This document shows, one piece after another, positions 1 to 9,373 of a stretch of 35,980 bases of DNA. The stretch lies in assembly GCA_001897075.1 (NCBI GenBank), contig MKRZ01000024.1:8661-44640 (forward strand). The letters are read 5' to 3'. Under the pieces are notes generated by a model, which was not told where the DNA came from, made no database searches, and saw only the letters and a list, made by a program, of their open reading frames with translations. The DNA is from Mesorhizobium sp. 61-13 (GTDB taxonomy: Bacteria > Pseudomonadota > Alphaproteobacteria > Rhizobiales > Rhizobiaceae). A program made the position numbers and the translations under genes. Positions within the stretch are counted from its first letter, which is position 1. Every line of letters starts with the position of its first letter.

Positions 1-1019
1 AATGTCCAGCCGGACCGGAACTTGGCCCAGCCGGTGCTGACTGCGGCGACGAGCTCTCCGATGGTCGGTGGCGTGGCGACCGATGCATAGGTAATTTCGA
101 CCTTGCCCTTGAGGCCTTCGCTGCGTGCGATCGGGACCGGGACGCTGGCCAGATAGTCGGTCGGCACGTCGATGAGGTGGCCGAACGGCCAGGCGGTGCG
201 CAATTCATCCGCCGCCATCGGGGCGACGTTCACGTCGATGTCCAGCGGGGTGCCGGGCGGTCGATAAGGGCAACGGCGGCTGTTGCAGTTGGCCTGCGCG
301 GAAAACTGCCACAGCGCGTAGCTATCCCAATTACCTTTCGGGAAATGCATGTCGATGTCGGGCTTGTAGCGGGCATACCAGAGCGGCAGCCGCGACAGGA
401 GGCGATAGCGATAGCGGTTGTCGGCGATGTGCTTGGCGGTTGAGCCATTGGTGTAAAGGATGGGGAACCGGCCGATGCGGCGATGCACCTGGCGCACGAA
501 TTCTTCGGCGTCGTCCAGCGACATCCACTGATCGGGATCGTTGTCCTCAATGTCGAGGGCGAGCAGGTCCTCCGGCGCCGGTTCGGCGAAGTCGATGAAG
601 TTGTTGGCCTGATCGACCGGATTGCCGGGGCGGGCGAGATGGTAGGCACCCCATTCAAGGCCGAGCGCCTTCGCCACCGTGCGGCGGGTGTGGAACAATT
701 CGCGCGCCACCGCATGGCGCTTCCAAAGTGCCTTGCAAAGCTTGACGGCCTCTTCGTCGCCGGAGCAGGCGTAGGGCGGCGGCAGGCCGTCGGAGGCCTT
801 GTTGATGAAGGCAACGATGCGCTTGTCGGAGGCCAGCGCGTTCCAGTCGATGGAGTTATACTCGTAGGCGTCGATGACCAGCGCCCGGTTGGGCTTCTTC
901 CACGGTTCGGAGAAATCGGACGCCTTGGCAGGCAAAAGCGCGGCAAGCGTTGCCGCTGCCGCCATCAGTGCTGCCCGCAAGAAAGGTCGCCCCGGAAATC
1001 CCAAGCCTGATTCCCTCAT
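1..1019 (-). CDS. GH25-like lysozyme/glycoside hydrolase with signal peptide (3' end truncated by window edge)
   Basis: Not in the ORF track because it runs off the edge. Reverse-strand translation from ATG at 1019 gives MRESGLGFPGRPFLRAALMAAAATLAALLPAKASDFSEPWKKPNRALVIDAYEYNSIDWNALASDKRIVAFINKASDG...LLALDIEDNDPDQWMSL...WYARYKPDIDMHFPKGNWDSYALWQFSAQ, with GH25-type DxE and WQ(F/Y) motifs. Confidence 0.8.
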   Translation of the reverse strand, partial: MRESGLGFPGRPFLRAALMAAAATLAALLPAKASDFSEPWKKPNRALVIDAYEYNSIDWNALASDKRIVAFINKASDGLPPPYACSGDEEAVKLCKALWKRHAVARELFHTRRTVAKALGLEWGAYHLARPGNPVDQANNFIDFAEPAPEDLLALDIEDNDPDQWMSLDDAEEFVRQVHRRIGRFPILYTNGSTAKHIADNRYRYRLLSRLPLWYARYKPDIDMHFPKGNWDSYALWQFSAQANCNSRRCPYRPPGTPLDIDVNVAPMAADELRTAWPFGHLIDVPTDYLASVPVPIARSEGLKGKVEITYASVATPPTIGELVAAVSTGWAKFRSGWT

Positions 1020-1100
1020 GATTTGGCGCAAATACTGGAGATTTATGGTTAACGAATTGCCTGCAGGGCGAATTGACGGCCGAGCCAGCCATCCGATGGG

Positions 1101-1325
1101 TCATCGCTTGCCGACAGGCATGAACGGTTCGGGGGCCGGCTGCTGCTGTACGCTGCCTTCGGAGAGCCGCTTCTTGTGATGGACCAGCGAACAGTGAGGC
1201 GAGCAGAGCAGGCCGCGATCCGACCAATAGGCCGGGCCGTTTTCGGGCGTGCCTTCATAATATGCGAACCCATCGGCCCGAAACGGGCGGCCGCATTCAA
1301 TACAATGGTCTGATCGAGCGAGCAT
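1101..1325 (-). CDS. Small Cys-rich (putative zinc-binding) hypothetical protein
   Basis: 74 aa MLARSDHCIECGRPFRADGFAYYEGTPENGPAYWSDRGLLCSPHCSLVHHKKRL...; CxxC plus CxxxC arrangement typical of small zinc ribbons. Confidence 0.6.
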   Translation of the reverse strand: MLARSDHCIECGRPFRADGFAYYEGTPENGPAYWSDRGLLCSPHCSLVHHKKRLSEGSVQQQPAPEPFMPVGKR

Positions 1326-1393
1326 GGCGATGTCTTATGCAATCCTGTATGTATCGCACAACAGGCGGGCCTGAAAAATCGGTGTGGCAACTA

Positions 1394-1410
1394 TTGACGT
1401 TTACGTAAAG
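1394..1410. promoter_or_regulatory. Imperfect palindrome TTGACGTTTACGTAAAG, candidate operator upstream of the acyl-CoA dehydrogenase
   Basis: TTGACGT-TT-ACGTAAA (7-2-7, 6/7 symmetric), about 93 bp upstream of the ATG at 1503. Confidence 0.45.
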
Positions 1411-1502
1411 TGCAGTCAAGCAAGGCTGACCGATGCGTTTCGGCCAGACTTGTTACCTACGATCCAGCTCGAAAATGATGGCAGTCTCAGGAGCCAAAGC
1501 GG

Positions 1503-3278
1503 ATGTATCGCGCACCTGTCGAGGAAATAGCCTTCACATTGAAACATGTAGCCGGTCTCAGGGAAGCTCTGGCGGCGGGTGCATTCGGTGATCTCAGCGA
1601 GGATTTGATCGACGCCGTACTGCACGAAGCGGGGCGGTTCGCATCGGAAGAAATCGCTCCGCTCTACAAGGCGGGCGATGAAAAGGGTGCCGTGCTGAAA
1701 GACGCGGCTGTGACCACGCCGCCCGGCTGGCGAGATCTCTACAAGAACTGGGCCGAAGGGGGCTGGAACGCGGTGGCCGCGCCGGAGGAACATGGCGGGC
1801 AAGGCTTGCCGATGATGCTTTCGGTCGCTGTGCTCGAAATGTGGAATTCGGCGTCGGTGGCGTTTTGCCTTGGCCCGATGCTGACGATGGGCGCGGTCGA
1901 GGCGCTGGACAAGCACGCGACCGAAGAACTGAAGCAGACCTATCTGGCCAAGTTGGTTTCAGGCGAGTGGATGGGAACCATGAACCTGACCGAGCCGCAG
2001 GCCGGTTCGGATTTGGCGGCCCTGCGCACGCGTGCGGAGCCGGCCGGCGACGGCACCTATCGCATTTTCGGCCAGAAGATATTCATCACTTACGGCGAGC
2101 ACGATTTCACCGACAACATCGTGCATATGGTCTTGGCGCGCCTACCGGATGCGCCGGCCGGAACACGCGGCATTTCGCTGTTCCTTGTGCCGAAGTTCCT
2201 GGTCAACAAGGATGGCTCGCTGGGCGCCCGCAACGATTTGTTCTGTTCCGGGCTGGAGGAAAAGCTCGGCATTCATGGTTCGCCGACCTGCACCATGATC
2301 TATGGCGACGGCTTTGCCGGCAAAAAGCCGGGCGCCATCGGGTGGTTGATCGGCGAGGAGAACAAGGGTCTGGCCTGCATGTTCACGATGATGAACAACG
2401 CCAGGCTCAATGTCGGCATGCAGGGCGTTGGCATCGCCGAGATGGCGTTCCAGAAGGCGCTCGCCTTTGCCAACGAACGCAGGCAGGGCAAGGCTGCAGG
2501 CTATTCCGGCAACGGCATGGCGCCGATCGTCTACCACCCGGACGTGCAGCGCAATCTGCTTACCATGAAAGCGCTGACGCAGATTTCGCGCGCCATCAGC
2601 TATAGCTGTGCCCATGCCATCGACATGGCGCGGGTGTCGGAAGGCAATGTAGCCGCCAAATGGCTCGACCGCGCCAACCTGCTGACGCCGCTGGCCAAGG
2701 CGTTCTCGACCGACGCCGGTGTCGATGTCGCTTCGCTCGGCATCCAGGTGCATGGCGGCATGGGCTTCATCGAGGAGACCGGTGCGGCGGCGCTCTTGCG
2801 CGATGCGCGCATTGCGCCGATCTATGAAGGCACCAACGGCATCCAGGCGATCGATCTTGTCGCGCGCAAGTTGCAACTGCGCGAAGGCGAGGAAGTGCAC
2901 AGCTATATCGACGACCTTGTAGCAATCGCGAGTGCGGTGCGCACATCCGGGCAGGGCGGTTTCGGCCAGACCGCAGACCTGCTCGACCAGGCGCTGGACG
3001 ATCTTTCCGAGGCCACGCGGTTTCTTCAATACCAGATCGAAAAAGGCCAGGTCGAAGAGGCGCTCGCTGGGGCGACGCCCTATCTCAGGCTATTTTCGCT
3101 TGCCGCCGGCTGCGCCTATCTGGCGCGTGCGGCGATTGCCGACCCGTCCGAACCCCGGCTCACTCTTTGCCGCTTCTTTGCCGAGAACATGCTGGCCGAG
3201 GTGGCGGCGCTCAAGGACCGGGTCATCGAAGGGGCTTCGAGCCTTATCCAGGCTGGCAAGACGCTGATTTCGGTCTGA
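1503..3278 (+). CDS. Acyl-CoA dehydrogenase (long, DmdC-like form with C-terminal extension)
   Basis: 591 aa; MNLTEPQAGSDLAALRTRAEP, QVHGGMGFIEETGAAALLRDARIAPIYEGTNGIQAIDLVARKL are classic acyl-CoA dehydrogenase motifs. Confidence 0.93.
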   Translation: MYRAPVEEIAFTLKHVAGLREALAAGAFGDLSEDLIDAVLHEAGRFASEEIAPLYKAGDEKGAVLKDAAVTTPPGWRDLYKNWAEGGWNAVAAPEEHGGQGLPMMLSVAVLEMWNSASVAFCLGPMLTMGAVEALDKHATEELKQTYLAKLVSGEWMGTMNLTEPQAGSDLAALRTRAEPAGDGTYRIFGQKIFITYGEHDFTDNIVHMVLARLPDAPAGTRGISLFLVPKFLVNKDGSLGARNDLFCSGLEEKLGIHGSPTCTMIYGDGFAGKKPGAIGWLIGEENKGLACMFTMMNNARLNVGMQGVGIAEMAFQKALAFANERRQGKAAGYSGNGMAPIVYHPDVQRNLLTMKALTQISRAISYSCAHAIDMARVSEGNVAAKWLDRANLLTPLAKAFSTDAGVDVASLGIQVHGGMGFIEETGAAALLRDARIAPIYEGTNGIQAIDLVARKLQLREGEEVHSYIDDLVAIASAVRTSGQGGFGQTADLLDQALDDLSEATRFLQYQIEKGQVEEALAGATPYLRLFSLAAGCAYLARAAIADPSEPRLTLCRFFAENMLAEVAALKDRVIEGASSLIQAGKTLISV

Positions 3279-3306
3279 AACCGTTCCATCCAGAGGCACA
3301 AAGATT

Positions 3307-4062
3307 TTGACAGACCATATCCTGATCGAACGGCGCGGCGCGGTGCAGATCATCCGCATGAACCGGCCGGAGAAGAAGAATGCGCTGACGCGCGCCATGT
3401 ATGGCGCGATGTCGGCGGCGCTCGGCAAGGGTGATGCCGACCCATCGGTGCGCGTCCACGTCTTCCTTGGTGTGCCGGGCGCGTTTTCCGCCGGCAACGA
3501 CCTTTCCGACTTCCTCGCTGTCGCAACCGGCGCCGAAGGCGGCAATGAGGTCTGGGATTTCCTGATGGCGCTGGCCAATTCGCAAAAGCCGATGGTTTCG
3601 GGCGTGGACGGCATTGCGGTGGGTATCGGCACGACGCTCAACCTGCATTGCGACCTGACTTTCGCCACGCCGCGCACCGTGTTCCGCACGCCCTTCGTCG
3701 ACCTGGGGCTTGTGCCCGAAGCTGGTTCAAGCCTGCTTGCGCCGCAGATACTCGGCCGGCAGGGGGCGTTTGCGCTGCTCGGTTTGGGCGAGGGGATTTC
3801 TGCTGAACATGCCAGGCGGGTGGGATTGATCTACGACGTGGTCGAGGAGGACGGCCTTGAGGGTGCGGTGCTGGCTGCGGCGGAGGATATTGCCGCCAAG
3901 CCGCCCGAAGCGCTCAAGATCGCGCGCGACCTGATGCGCGGCCCGCGCGACGAACTGGTTGCCCGCATCGGGGAAGAAGCCGAACATTTCCGCCAGCGGC
4001 TGAAGTCGGCCGAGGCGCATGCGGCCCTGTCAGCCTTCATGAGCCGCAAGAAGGCTGGATAA
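3307..4062 (+). CDS. Enoyl-CoA hydratase/isomerase family protein
   Basis: 251 aa, TTG start; MNRPEKKNALTRAMY, FSAGNDLSDF, DLGLVPEAGSSLL crotonase motifs; 28 nt downstream of the acyl-CoA dehydrogenase. Confidence 0.9.
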   Translation: MTDHILIERRGAVQIIRMNRPEKKNALTRAMYGAMSAALGKGDADPSVRVHVFLGVPGAFSAGNDLSDFLAVATGAEGGNEVWDFLMALANSQKPMVSGVDGIAVGIGTTLNLHCDLTFATPRTVFRTPFVDLGLVPEAGSSLLAPQILGRQGAFALLGLGEGISAEHARRVGLIYDVVEEDGLEGAVLAAAEDIAAKPPEALKIARDLMRGPRDELVARIGEEAEHFRQRLKSAEAHAALSAFMSRKKAG

Positions 4063-4108
4063 GCAGCAGTTCTACCCCTGACCGGTCCCGGCCCTGCTTG
4101 CCGGTCCG

Positions 4109-4128
4109 CCTTCTCCCACAGGGGAAGG
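4109..4128. terminator. Inverted repeat CCTTCTCCC-ACA-GGGGAAGG between convergent genes
   Basis: Arms of 8-9 bp around a 3-nt spacer, between the enoyl-CoA hydratase (+) and pdxH (-) stops. Confidence 0.35.
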
Positions 4129-4142
4129 AAGGGCTTCAGGCT

Positions 4143-4748
4143 CTACGGATAAAGCCGGGTCTTGCCCCACCCGCCGTCTGGTTGGTGGGTAAACACGATG
4201 CGGTCATGCAGGCGGAATGGCCGGTCGTGCCAGAACTCGATGGTTTGCGGCATGATGCGAAAGCCCGACCAGTGTTTCGGACGTGGGATTTCGCCGATGG
4301 CATAGCGGGCGGTGTATTCGGCGACCGCCTTCTCCAGCGCGAACCGGCTCTCGAGCGGCCTTGATTGCTTCGAAGCCCATGCACCGATGCGGCTGCCGCG
4401 TGGACGGGACGCATAATAGGCGTCGGCTTCCGCATCGCTGGCGATCTCGACCGGGCCGCGCACCCGTACCTGTCGCCGCAGCGATTTCCAATGGAAGCAC
4501 ATCGCCGCCTTCATGTTGCCGAGGATTTCGCGGCCCTTGGCGCTTTCGAAATTCGTGTAGAAAATGAAGCCGCGCTTGTCGAAACCCTTGAGCAGCACCA
4601 TGCGCACGTCGGGCAGGCCGTCGGCATCAACGGTCGCAAGCGCGACACCGTTCGGGTCATTGGGTTCGGACTTGGTTGCGTCGTCCAGCCATTCAGCGAA
4701 CAGGCGGTAGGGTTCGGCGGATTCGGTGAAATCTGATTGCGACGTCAA
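4143..4748 (-). CDS. pdxH: Pyridoxamine 5'-phosphate oxidase
   Basis: [40 protein letters not shown]...[19 protein letters not shown]...[27 protein letters not shown]. The track extends to 4847; a TTG start at 4748 ([17 protein letters not shown]) looks more likely. Confidence 0.93.
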   Translation of the reverse strand: MTSQSDFTESAEPYRLFAEWLDDATKSEPNDPNGVALATVDADGLPDVRMVLLKGFDKRGFIFYTNFESAKGREILGNMKAAMCFHWKSLRRQVRVRGPVEIASDAEADAYYASRPRGSRIGAWASKQSRPLESRFALEKAVAEYTARYAIGEIPRPKHWSGFRIMPQTIEFWHDRPFRLHDRIVFTHQPDGGWGKTRLYP

Positions 4749-4968
4749 TTCTGCATTGCCTTCGAAGAGGGTCCGGTGAGTGGCGGGACCGGTTGCGTAT
4801 GTTAGCGCATTCAATGCGCCAGCTTGATCGGCACACCCTAGCCGCACGCATCGTTGTCAGGCAAACCGGATTCGCCAACTGGACCTATAGCTATTTGGTG
4901 TTGTTTCGCCTCTGTTGGTAAAGGTGCGGGTAGCTGTCGATCGGCCATGCGGTTCGGGCGAAGCGCCG

Positions 4969-5148
4969 CTATATGGGTTCGCCCTCGCCGTCCGGGCCGT
5001 CTGAAACGTCGGATCCAAGCATTTCGACGTTTGCCACCGGGAAGGTGCGCTGGGTCACTTCAACGATGTTGTCGATGTGGTCCGAAGCCAGATACTCGTC
5101 ATCGATCTCGACACAAATTCTCAAGGTGACGATGACGGATGTCGGCAT
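4969..5148 (-). CDS. Small hypothetical protein
   Basis: MPTSVIVTLRICVEIDDEYLASDHIDNIVEVTQRTFPVANVEMLGSDVSDGPDGEGEPI; start 2 nt after the stop of the upstream gene suggests coupling. The track gives 4969..5184. Confidence 0.5.
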   Translation of the reverse strand: MPTSVIVTLRICVEIDDEYLASDHIDNIVEVTQRTFPVANVEMLGSDVSDGPDGEGEPI

Positions 5149-5150
5149 CT

Positions 5151-5585
5151 TCAGTCGGCCCAGCTTTCCCTGTCGGGATAACACCGTTGGCCGAGCGCGC
5201 CCTTGTCGATGGCGGTAAGACGGCAGGCTTCCGCCTGATAGTCTTTTCTCGAACGCAGATGGCCCCGGTAGAACCAGAATTCGCGCGTGGCCCCGTCATC
5301 GCTTGTCGACATGGCGCGCACATAGTCGCCGCTGCTTTCCAGCACGACCGCGGTCAGGGATTGGGTACTGATGACGCAGTTCGGATATTGCGCCATGGCC
5401 TCCACCGCCCGCAGCTTCGCCATTCCGAGAAACCGGTCGAGGTCCGCGATCGTGTCACAGATTGAATAGGGGCCGCTGCCCGCATTGCTCACCAAAACCC
5501 CTGCCTTATAGGCCCAAGGCTTAGCTCTGGCGGCCGTCGTGCCCAAAACAAGCACGGCTGCAGCCAGCACCGCATATCTAAGCAT
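5151..5585 (-). CDS. Hypothetical secreted protein
   Basis: MLRYAVLAAAVLVLGTTAARAKPWAYKAG... has a clear signal peptide; internal ATG at 5585 preferred over the track start at 5609 because the signal peptide begins there. Confidence 0.6.
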   Translation of the reverse strand: MLRYAVLAAAVLVLGTTAARAKPWAYKAGVLVSNAGSGPYSICDTIADLDRFLGMAKLRAVEAMAQYPNCVISTQSLTAVVLESSGDYVRAMSTSDDGATREFWFYRGHLRSRKDYQAEACRLTAIDKGALGQRCYPDRESWAD

Positions 5586-5870
5586 TCCCACTCTGCACAA
5601 GGCACTCATGCCCTGTGCAGCTCCCCGAATTAATCTAGATTAGTGCTACATCCTGAAGTAATTTGCTTGCAATGAATTTTTTCACGCTGAGGTTGCTGGC
5701 GCCATCAATTGGTCGAGAGGGTTTAGAAACGACTTCTTTCCGCCCTTTTGTCGGCATTCTCGACATGCTTGCCACAAGCGTGGATGCAAAACGCCGTGCG
5801 GCAATCTTCTGTTAACCCGCTGTCGTTCATAGTTTATTCAAACTTTATTTCCGGGCCGGGAGACTGCCGA

Positions 5871-6332
5871 TTGTCGCGTAGCGCGCAGCCTTTTGACAGT
5901 TGGCAGTACCGCACTATCGCGTCGTTCGGCGCCAAGTTCGCTATCCTGGTTTGCGTTGCAGCGCTGGCAGGGTGCGGAGTGGGCGGATTCAGCCTGGAAA
6001 AGGCCGAGGTCGACCGCGCAATCGTCACCAGCAACGTGCAGGCGAGCGCGACTGTGGCCGATGGCGGCATGGTCGCCGACCAGTTGACTATCCGCAATGC
6101 GGTATCGTCGGCCGACCTCCAGGAAAGCGCGGGCCGCTCGCTGTCATGGGCAAATGCCGATACGGGCTCGCGCGGATCGATAACCGGGCTGACGGAAAGT
6201 CGCAACAAGGGCGAGTTGTGCCGTGATTTCGCCGCAACGCGCGAAAGCTTCGACGGGATAGCACTCTATAACGGGCGCATCTGCATGGTCGGTGCCGGCG
6301 TCTGGCGGATCGATGACTTCAAGGCGGCGTAG
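5871..6332 (+). CDS. Putative lipoprotein, RT0821/Lpp0805-like surface protein
   Basis: Lipobox FAILVCVAALAGCG followed by ...GELCRDFAATRESFDGIALYNGRICMVGAGVWRIDDF. Track ORF begins at 5748; start codon uncertain (TTG 5871 is one candidate). Confidence 0.6.
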   Translation: MSRSAQPFDSWQYRTIASFGAKFAILVCVAALAGCGVGGFSLEKAEVDRAIVTSNVQASATVADGGMVADQLTIRNAVSSADLQESAGRSLSWANADTGSRGSITGLTESRNKGELCRDFAATRESFDGIALYNGRICMVGAGVWRIDDFKAA

Positions 6333-6423
6333 TCTCGCCTGTTTTCGTGCAGCACTGGAATTTCTTCCTATTGAAGCGCATATACCATCAGACCCTAACC
6401 CCTCTCGCTAGCAGGCAGGATTG

Positions 6424-7359
6424 ATGCGCGACCCCTATGAGGTGCTGGGCGTTGCAAAGAACGCTTCGGCCAAGGAAATAAAATCGGCGTACCGCAAGCT
6501 CGCCAAAAAGGATCATCCGGACCAGAATCCGAACGATCCCAAGGCTAAGGACCGTTTCTCCGCGGCAAATCAGGCCTATGAGATTCTCGGCGACGAGAAG
6601 GCGCGCGCCGCATTCGACCGTGGCGAGATCGATGCCGACGGCAAGCCGCGCTTCCAGGGTTTCGAAAGAGCTGCCGGTGGCGGTGATCCGTTTGCCGGGT
6701 TTCGTCGCCAGCAAGGACCCGGAGGGCCGCATTTCGAGTTTCGCAGCAGTGGTGCCGGCCCGCAGGGTTTCGACAGCGACATTTTCAGCCAGATTTTCGG
6801 AGGCGCTTTTGGCCAGCAGCAAGCGGGCGGCCAGGGGCATGGACCCGGCGGGGATCGCAGGCGTGCGTCGTTGCAGGGCGCTGACTTAAACGTGGTGCTG
6901 GACATCACGATCGAAGAGGCCGCCACCGCGCCGAAGGTTACGGCCCAGTTCCCGGATGGCCGCAAGGTTGCGGTGAAACTGCCGACCTATGTCGAGGACG
7001 GCCAGACGATCCGGCTGAAAGGTCAGGGCGAGCAGGCGGCGGGCGGCGCCGGCGATGCACTGGTGAAGATCAGGTTCCGCCGCCACCCACGCTACCGGGT
7101 CGAAGGGCGCGACCTGCACGCCGATCTGCCGGTATCGCTGAAGGATGCCGTGTTTGGCGCAAAACTGCCCGTCGAGACGCCAGCCGGCAAGCTGGCGCTC
7201 AACGTGCCGGAATGGTCGAGTTCCGACAAGGTGCTTCGTCTCAAGGGCAAGGGATTGCCGGAAAAGACGGGCGGCCACGGCGATCTGTACGTGCATGTGC
7301 GGCTGATGCTGCCCGAAGGCGGCGACAAGGAGCTCGAGGCCCTGCTGCGGAACAAGTGA
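6424..7359 (+). CDS. DnaJ-class molecular chaperone (J domain plus DnaJ C-terminal domain, no zinc finger)
   Basis: [36 protein letters not shown] with HPD motif; C-terminal [29 protein letters not shown]; lacks CxxCxGxG repeats, so type II/CbpA-like. Confidence 0.9.
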   Translation: MRDPYEVLGVAKNASAKEIKSAYRKLAKKDHPDQNPNDPKAKDRFSAANQAYEILGDEKARAAFDRGEIDADGKPRFQGFERAAGGGDPFAGFRRQQGPGGPHFEFRSSGAGPQGFDSDIFSQIFGGAFGQQQAGGQGHGPGGDRRRASLQGADLNVVLDITIEEAATAPKVTAQFPDGRKVAVKLPTYVEDGQTIRLKGQGEQAAGGAGDALVKIRFRRHPRYRVEGRDLHADLPVSLKDAVFGAKLPVETPAGKLALNVPEWSSSDKVLRLKGKGLPEKTGGHGDLYVHVRLMLPEGGDKELEALLRNK

Positions 7360-7458
7360 TGCGACTTCACGTTGTGGGCAGGCGTTTGGGTGCTTGAAGC
7401 CGCTGTAAGGCTGTGCGATAGGGCACCTCCCAAGCAAAAACGTGCGGAGAACGCTGAA

Positions 7459-8277
7459 ATGGCGGGTGGACAGGGCCTTATGGCCGGCAAGCGCGGCCTT
7501 ATTTTGGGCGTCGCCAACAATCGCTCTATCGCTTTCGGCATTGCCAAGGCCTGCGTCGACCAGGGTGCCGAGATTGCGCTGACCTATCAGGGCGAGGCGT
7601 TCAAGAAGCGCGTCGAACCTTTGGCGGCGGAACTGGGCGCGCATGTCAGCGGCCATTGCGACGTCACCGATCCGGCGAGCCTGGATGCGGTGTTTGCCGA
7701 CGTCGCCGCCCATTTCGGCAAGATAGACTTCCTCGTCCATGCCATCGCTTTTTCCGACAAGGAAGAGCTTGACGGCCGCTATGTCGAAACCACGCGCGCC
7801 AATTTCAACCGCACGATGGAAATCTCGGTGTTTTCCTTCACCGACATCGCCAAGCGCGCCGAGGCGATCATGAATGACGGCGGCTCGCTTTTGACCCTGA
7901 CCTACTACGGCGCCGAAAAGGTCATGCCGCATTACAACGTAATGGGCGTTGCCAAGGCGGCGCTGGAGGCGAGCGTGCGCTATCTGGCAGTCGATCTGGG
8001 TGGTCGCGGCATCCGCGTCAACGCCATCTCGGCCGGCCCGATCAAGACGCTGGCTGCTTCCGGCATTGGCGACTTCCGCTACATCTTGAAGTGGAACGAG
8101 TACAATTCGCCGCTGAAGCGGACCGTGACGCCGGAAGAAGTTGGCGATTCAGGGCTCTATCTCCTGTCCGACCTGTCGCGCGGCGTTACCGGCGAGGTTC
8201 ACCACGTCGATTCCGGCTATCACGTCGTCGGTATGAAGGCGGTGGATGCGCCGGATATTTCGACTGTAAAAGACTAA
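7459..8277 (+). CDS. fabI: Enoyl-[acyl-carrier-protein] reductase (NADH)
   Basis: MAGGQGLMAGKRGLILGVANNRSIAFGIAKACVDQGAEIALTYQGE...LTLTYYGAEKVMPHYNVMGVAKAALEASVRYLA. Track start 7372 is probably too far upstream. Confidence 0.95.
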   Translation: MAGGQGLMAGKRGLILGVANNRSIAFGIAKACVDQGAEIALTYQGEAFKKRVEPLAAELGAHVSGHCDVTDPASLDAVFADVAAHFGKIDFLVHAIAFSDKEELDGRYVETTRANFNRTMEISVFSFTDIAKRAEAIMNDGGSLLTLTYYGAEKVMPHYNVMGVAKAALEASVRYLAVDLGGRGIRVNAISAGPIKTLAASGIGDFRYILKWNEYNSPLKRTVTPEEVGDSGLYLLSDLSRGVTGEVHHVDSGYHVVGMKAVDAPDISTVKD

Positions 8278-8313
8278 ATCCCAGTTCCGGGCCCTGTCCC
8301 GCTACGCGAACGA

Positions 8314-8913
8314 GTGCCGGACGCCATGTCTCCGCTTGTCTACATCGTGCGCCACGGCCAGACCGACTGGAACGTGGCAGAGCGGCTGCAAGGGCAGGCA
8401 GATATCGACATCAATGCGAAGGGGCGCGGCGAGGCGACGGGCAATGGCCGCAGGTTGGCCGAACTGATTGCCGATCCGCAGGATTTCGATTTTGTCGCCA
8501 GCCCGATGATCCGCACCCGCCATACGATGGAGCTGGTGCGGCAGGCGATGGGGCTTCCCGCTTCGGGCTACAGCACCGATCCGCGCCTGATGGAGATGAA
8601 TTTTGGCGACTGGCAAGGCTATACGATTGCCGAGGTTGAGGAGCGCTATCCGGGCTCCACGCGGGGACGTGTTCTGGACAAGTGGGACTTCAGGCCGCCG
8701 GGCAATGCTGCCGAAAGCTACCAGATGCTTCTGGAGCGGGTGCGCCCGTTTTTCCAGGCTCTAGAGCGCCGGACCGTGTGCGTAACCCATGGCGGGGTGA
8801 TCCGGGCGCTGTTCAGGCTTGTGGAAAAGGTTCCGAAGGCCAAGGCCGGGTCGCTCGATACCCCACAGGACCGCATCCTGCGCTGGCAGGACGGCCATCT
8901 CGAATGGCTTTGA
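8314..8913 (+). CDS. Histidine phosphatase (phosphoglycerate mutase-like) family protein
   Basis: VYIVRHGQTDWNVAERLQGQADIDIN (RHG motif), SPMIRTRHTMEL, CVTHGGVIRALF. Confidence 0.9.
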   Translation: MPDAMSPLVYIVRHGQTDWNVAERLQGQADIDINAKGRGEATGNGRRLAELIADPQDFDFVASPMIRTRHTMELVRQAMGLPASGYSTDPRLMEMNFGDWQGYTIAEVEERYPGSTRGRVLDKWDFRPPGNAAESYQMLLERVRPFFQALERRTVCVTHGGVIRALFRLVEKVPKAKAGSLDTPQDRILRWQDGHLEWL

Positions 8914-8925
8914 TCTAGGCGTTGC

Positions 8926-9189
8926 CTATTCCGGCAACTGCATATCGGTGATGACGTTGCCGGCGTCGGTGACGTCGAAGGCAATGACGATATCCATGCC
9001 GGGCTGCAGCGAATCGACGTCCATTTCGGCGTTCAGCTTGTAGGCCTTGCCGTCATCCAGCGTCAGCGTCATCGCTTCCTTGTCGACTTTCTTGATCACG
9101 CCTTCCGTCTGGCCTGCAAAGGCAGCGGTTGAAATGAAAAGCACAGCGGCAATTGCGCCAAGGAGCGTACGCCCGATCCGGGTAAGCAT
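8926..9189 (-). CDS. DUF1344-like small secreted protein
   Basis: MLTRIGRTLLGAIAAVLFISTAAFAGQTEGVIKKVDKEAMTLTLDDGKAYKLNAEMDVDSLQPGMDIVIAFDVTDAGNVITDMQLPE; signal peptide plus small beta domain. Confidence 0.8.
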   Translation of the reverse strand: MLTRIGRTLLGAIAAVLFISTAAFAGQTEGVIKKVDKEAMTLTLDDGKAYKLNAEMDVDSLQPGMDIVIAFDVTDAGNVITDMQLPE

Positions 9190-9373
9190 TGTCGTCCTCT
9201 TGGTTTCTTGCGCCCGGCTGATTTGCTGCGGGCGATTTGGGGCTCAGCGAAGAGAGCAGAAACCAGCCCAATGTGTCAAAGCTTGGACAGGCACGATCAC
9301 AGTTTGACCACTGCAAAAAACGCCAATAGAAGGCGCAGAAGAACCGATCAGCCGTCGGGCGGGGCCTGTTTTT

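Noticed and set aside
230-946. 238-aa minus-strand ORF (MPRFCLPRRPISPNRGRSP...)
   Set aside because: Out-of-frame, Pro/Arg/Ser/Thr-rich reading of the GH25-like gene; the true frame starts at 1019 and runs off the left edge.
6886-7932. 348-aa antisense ORF across the DnaJ-class gene and fabI
   Set aside because: Shadow ORF; spans two genes and an intergenic region on the other strand, no recognisable domain.
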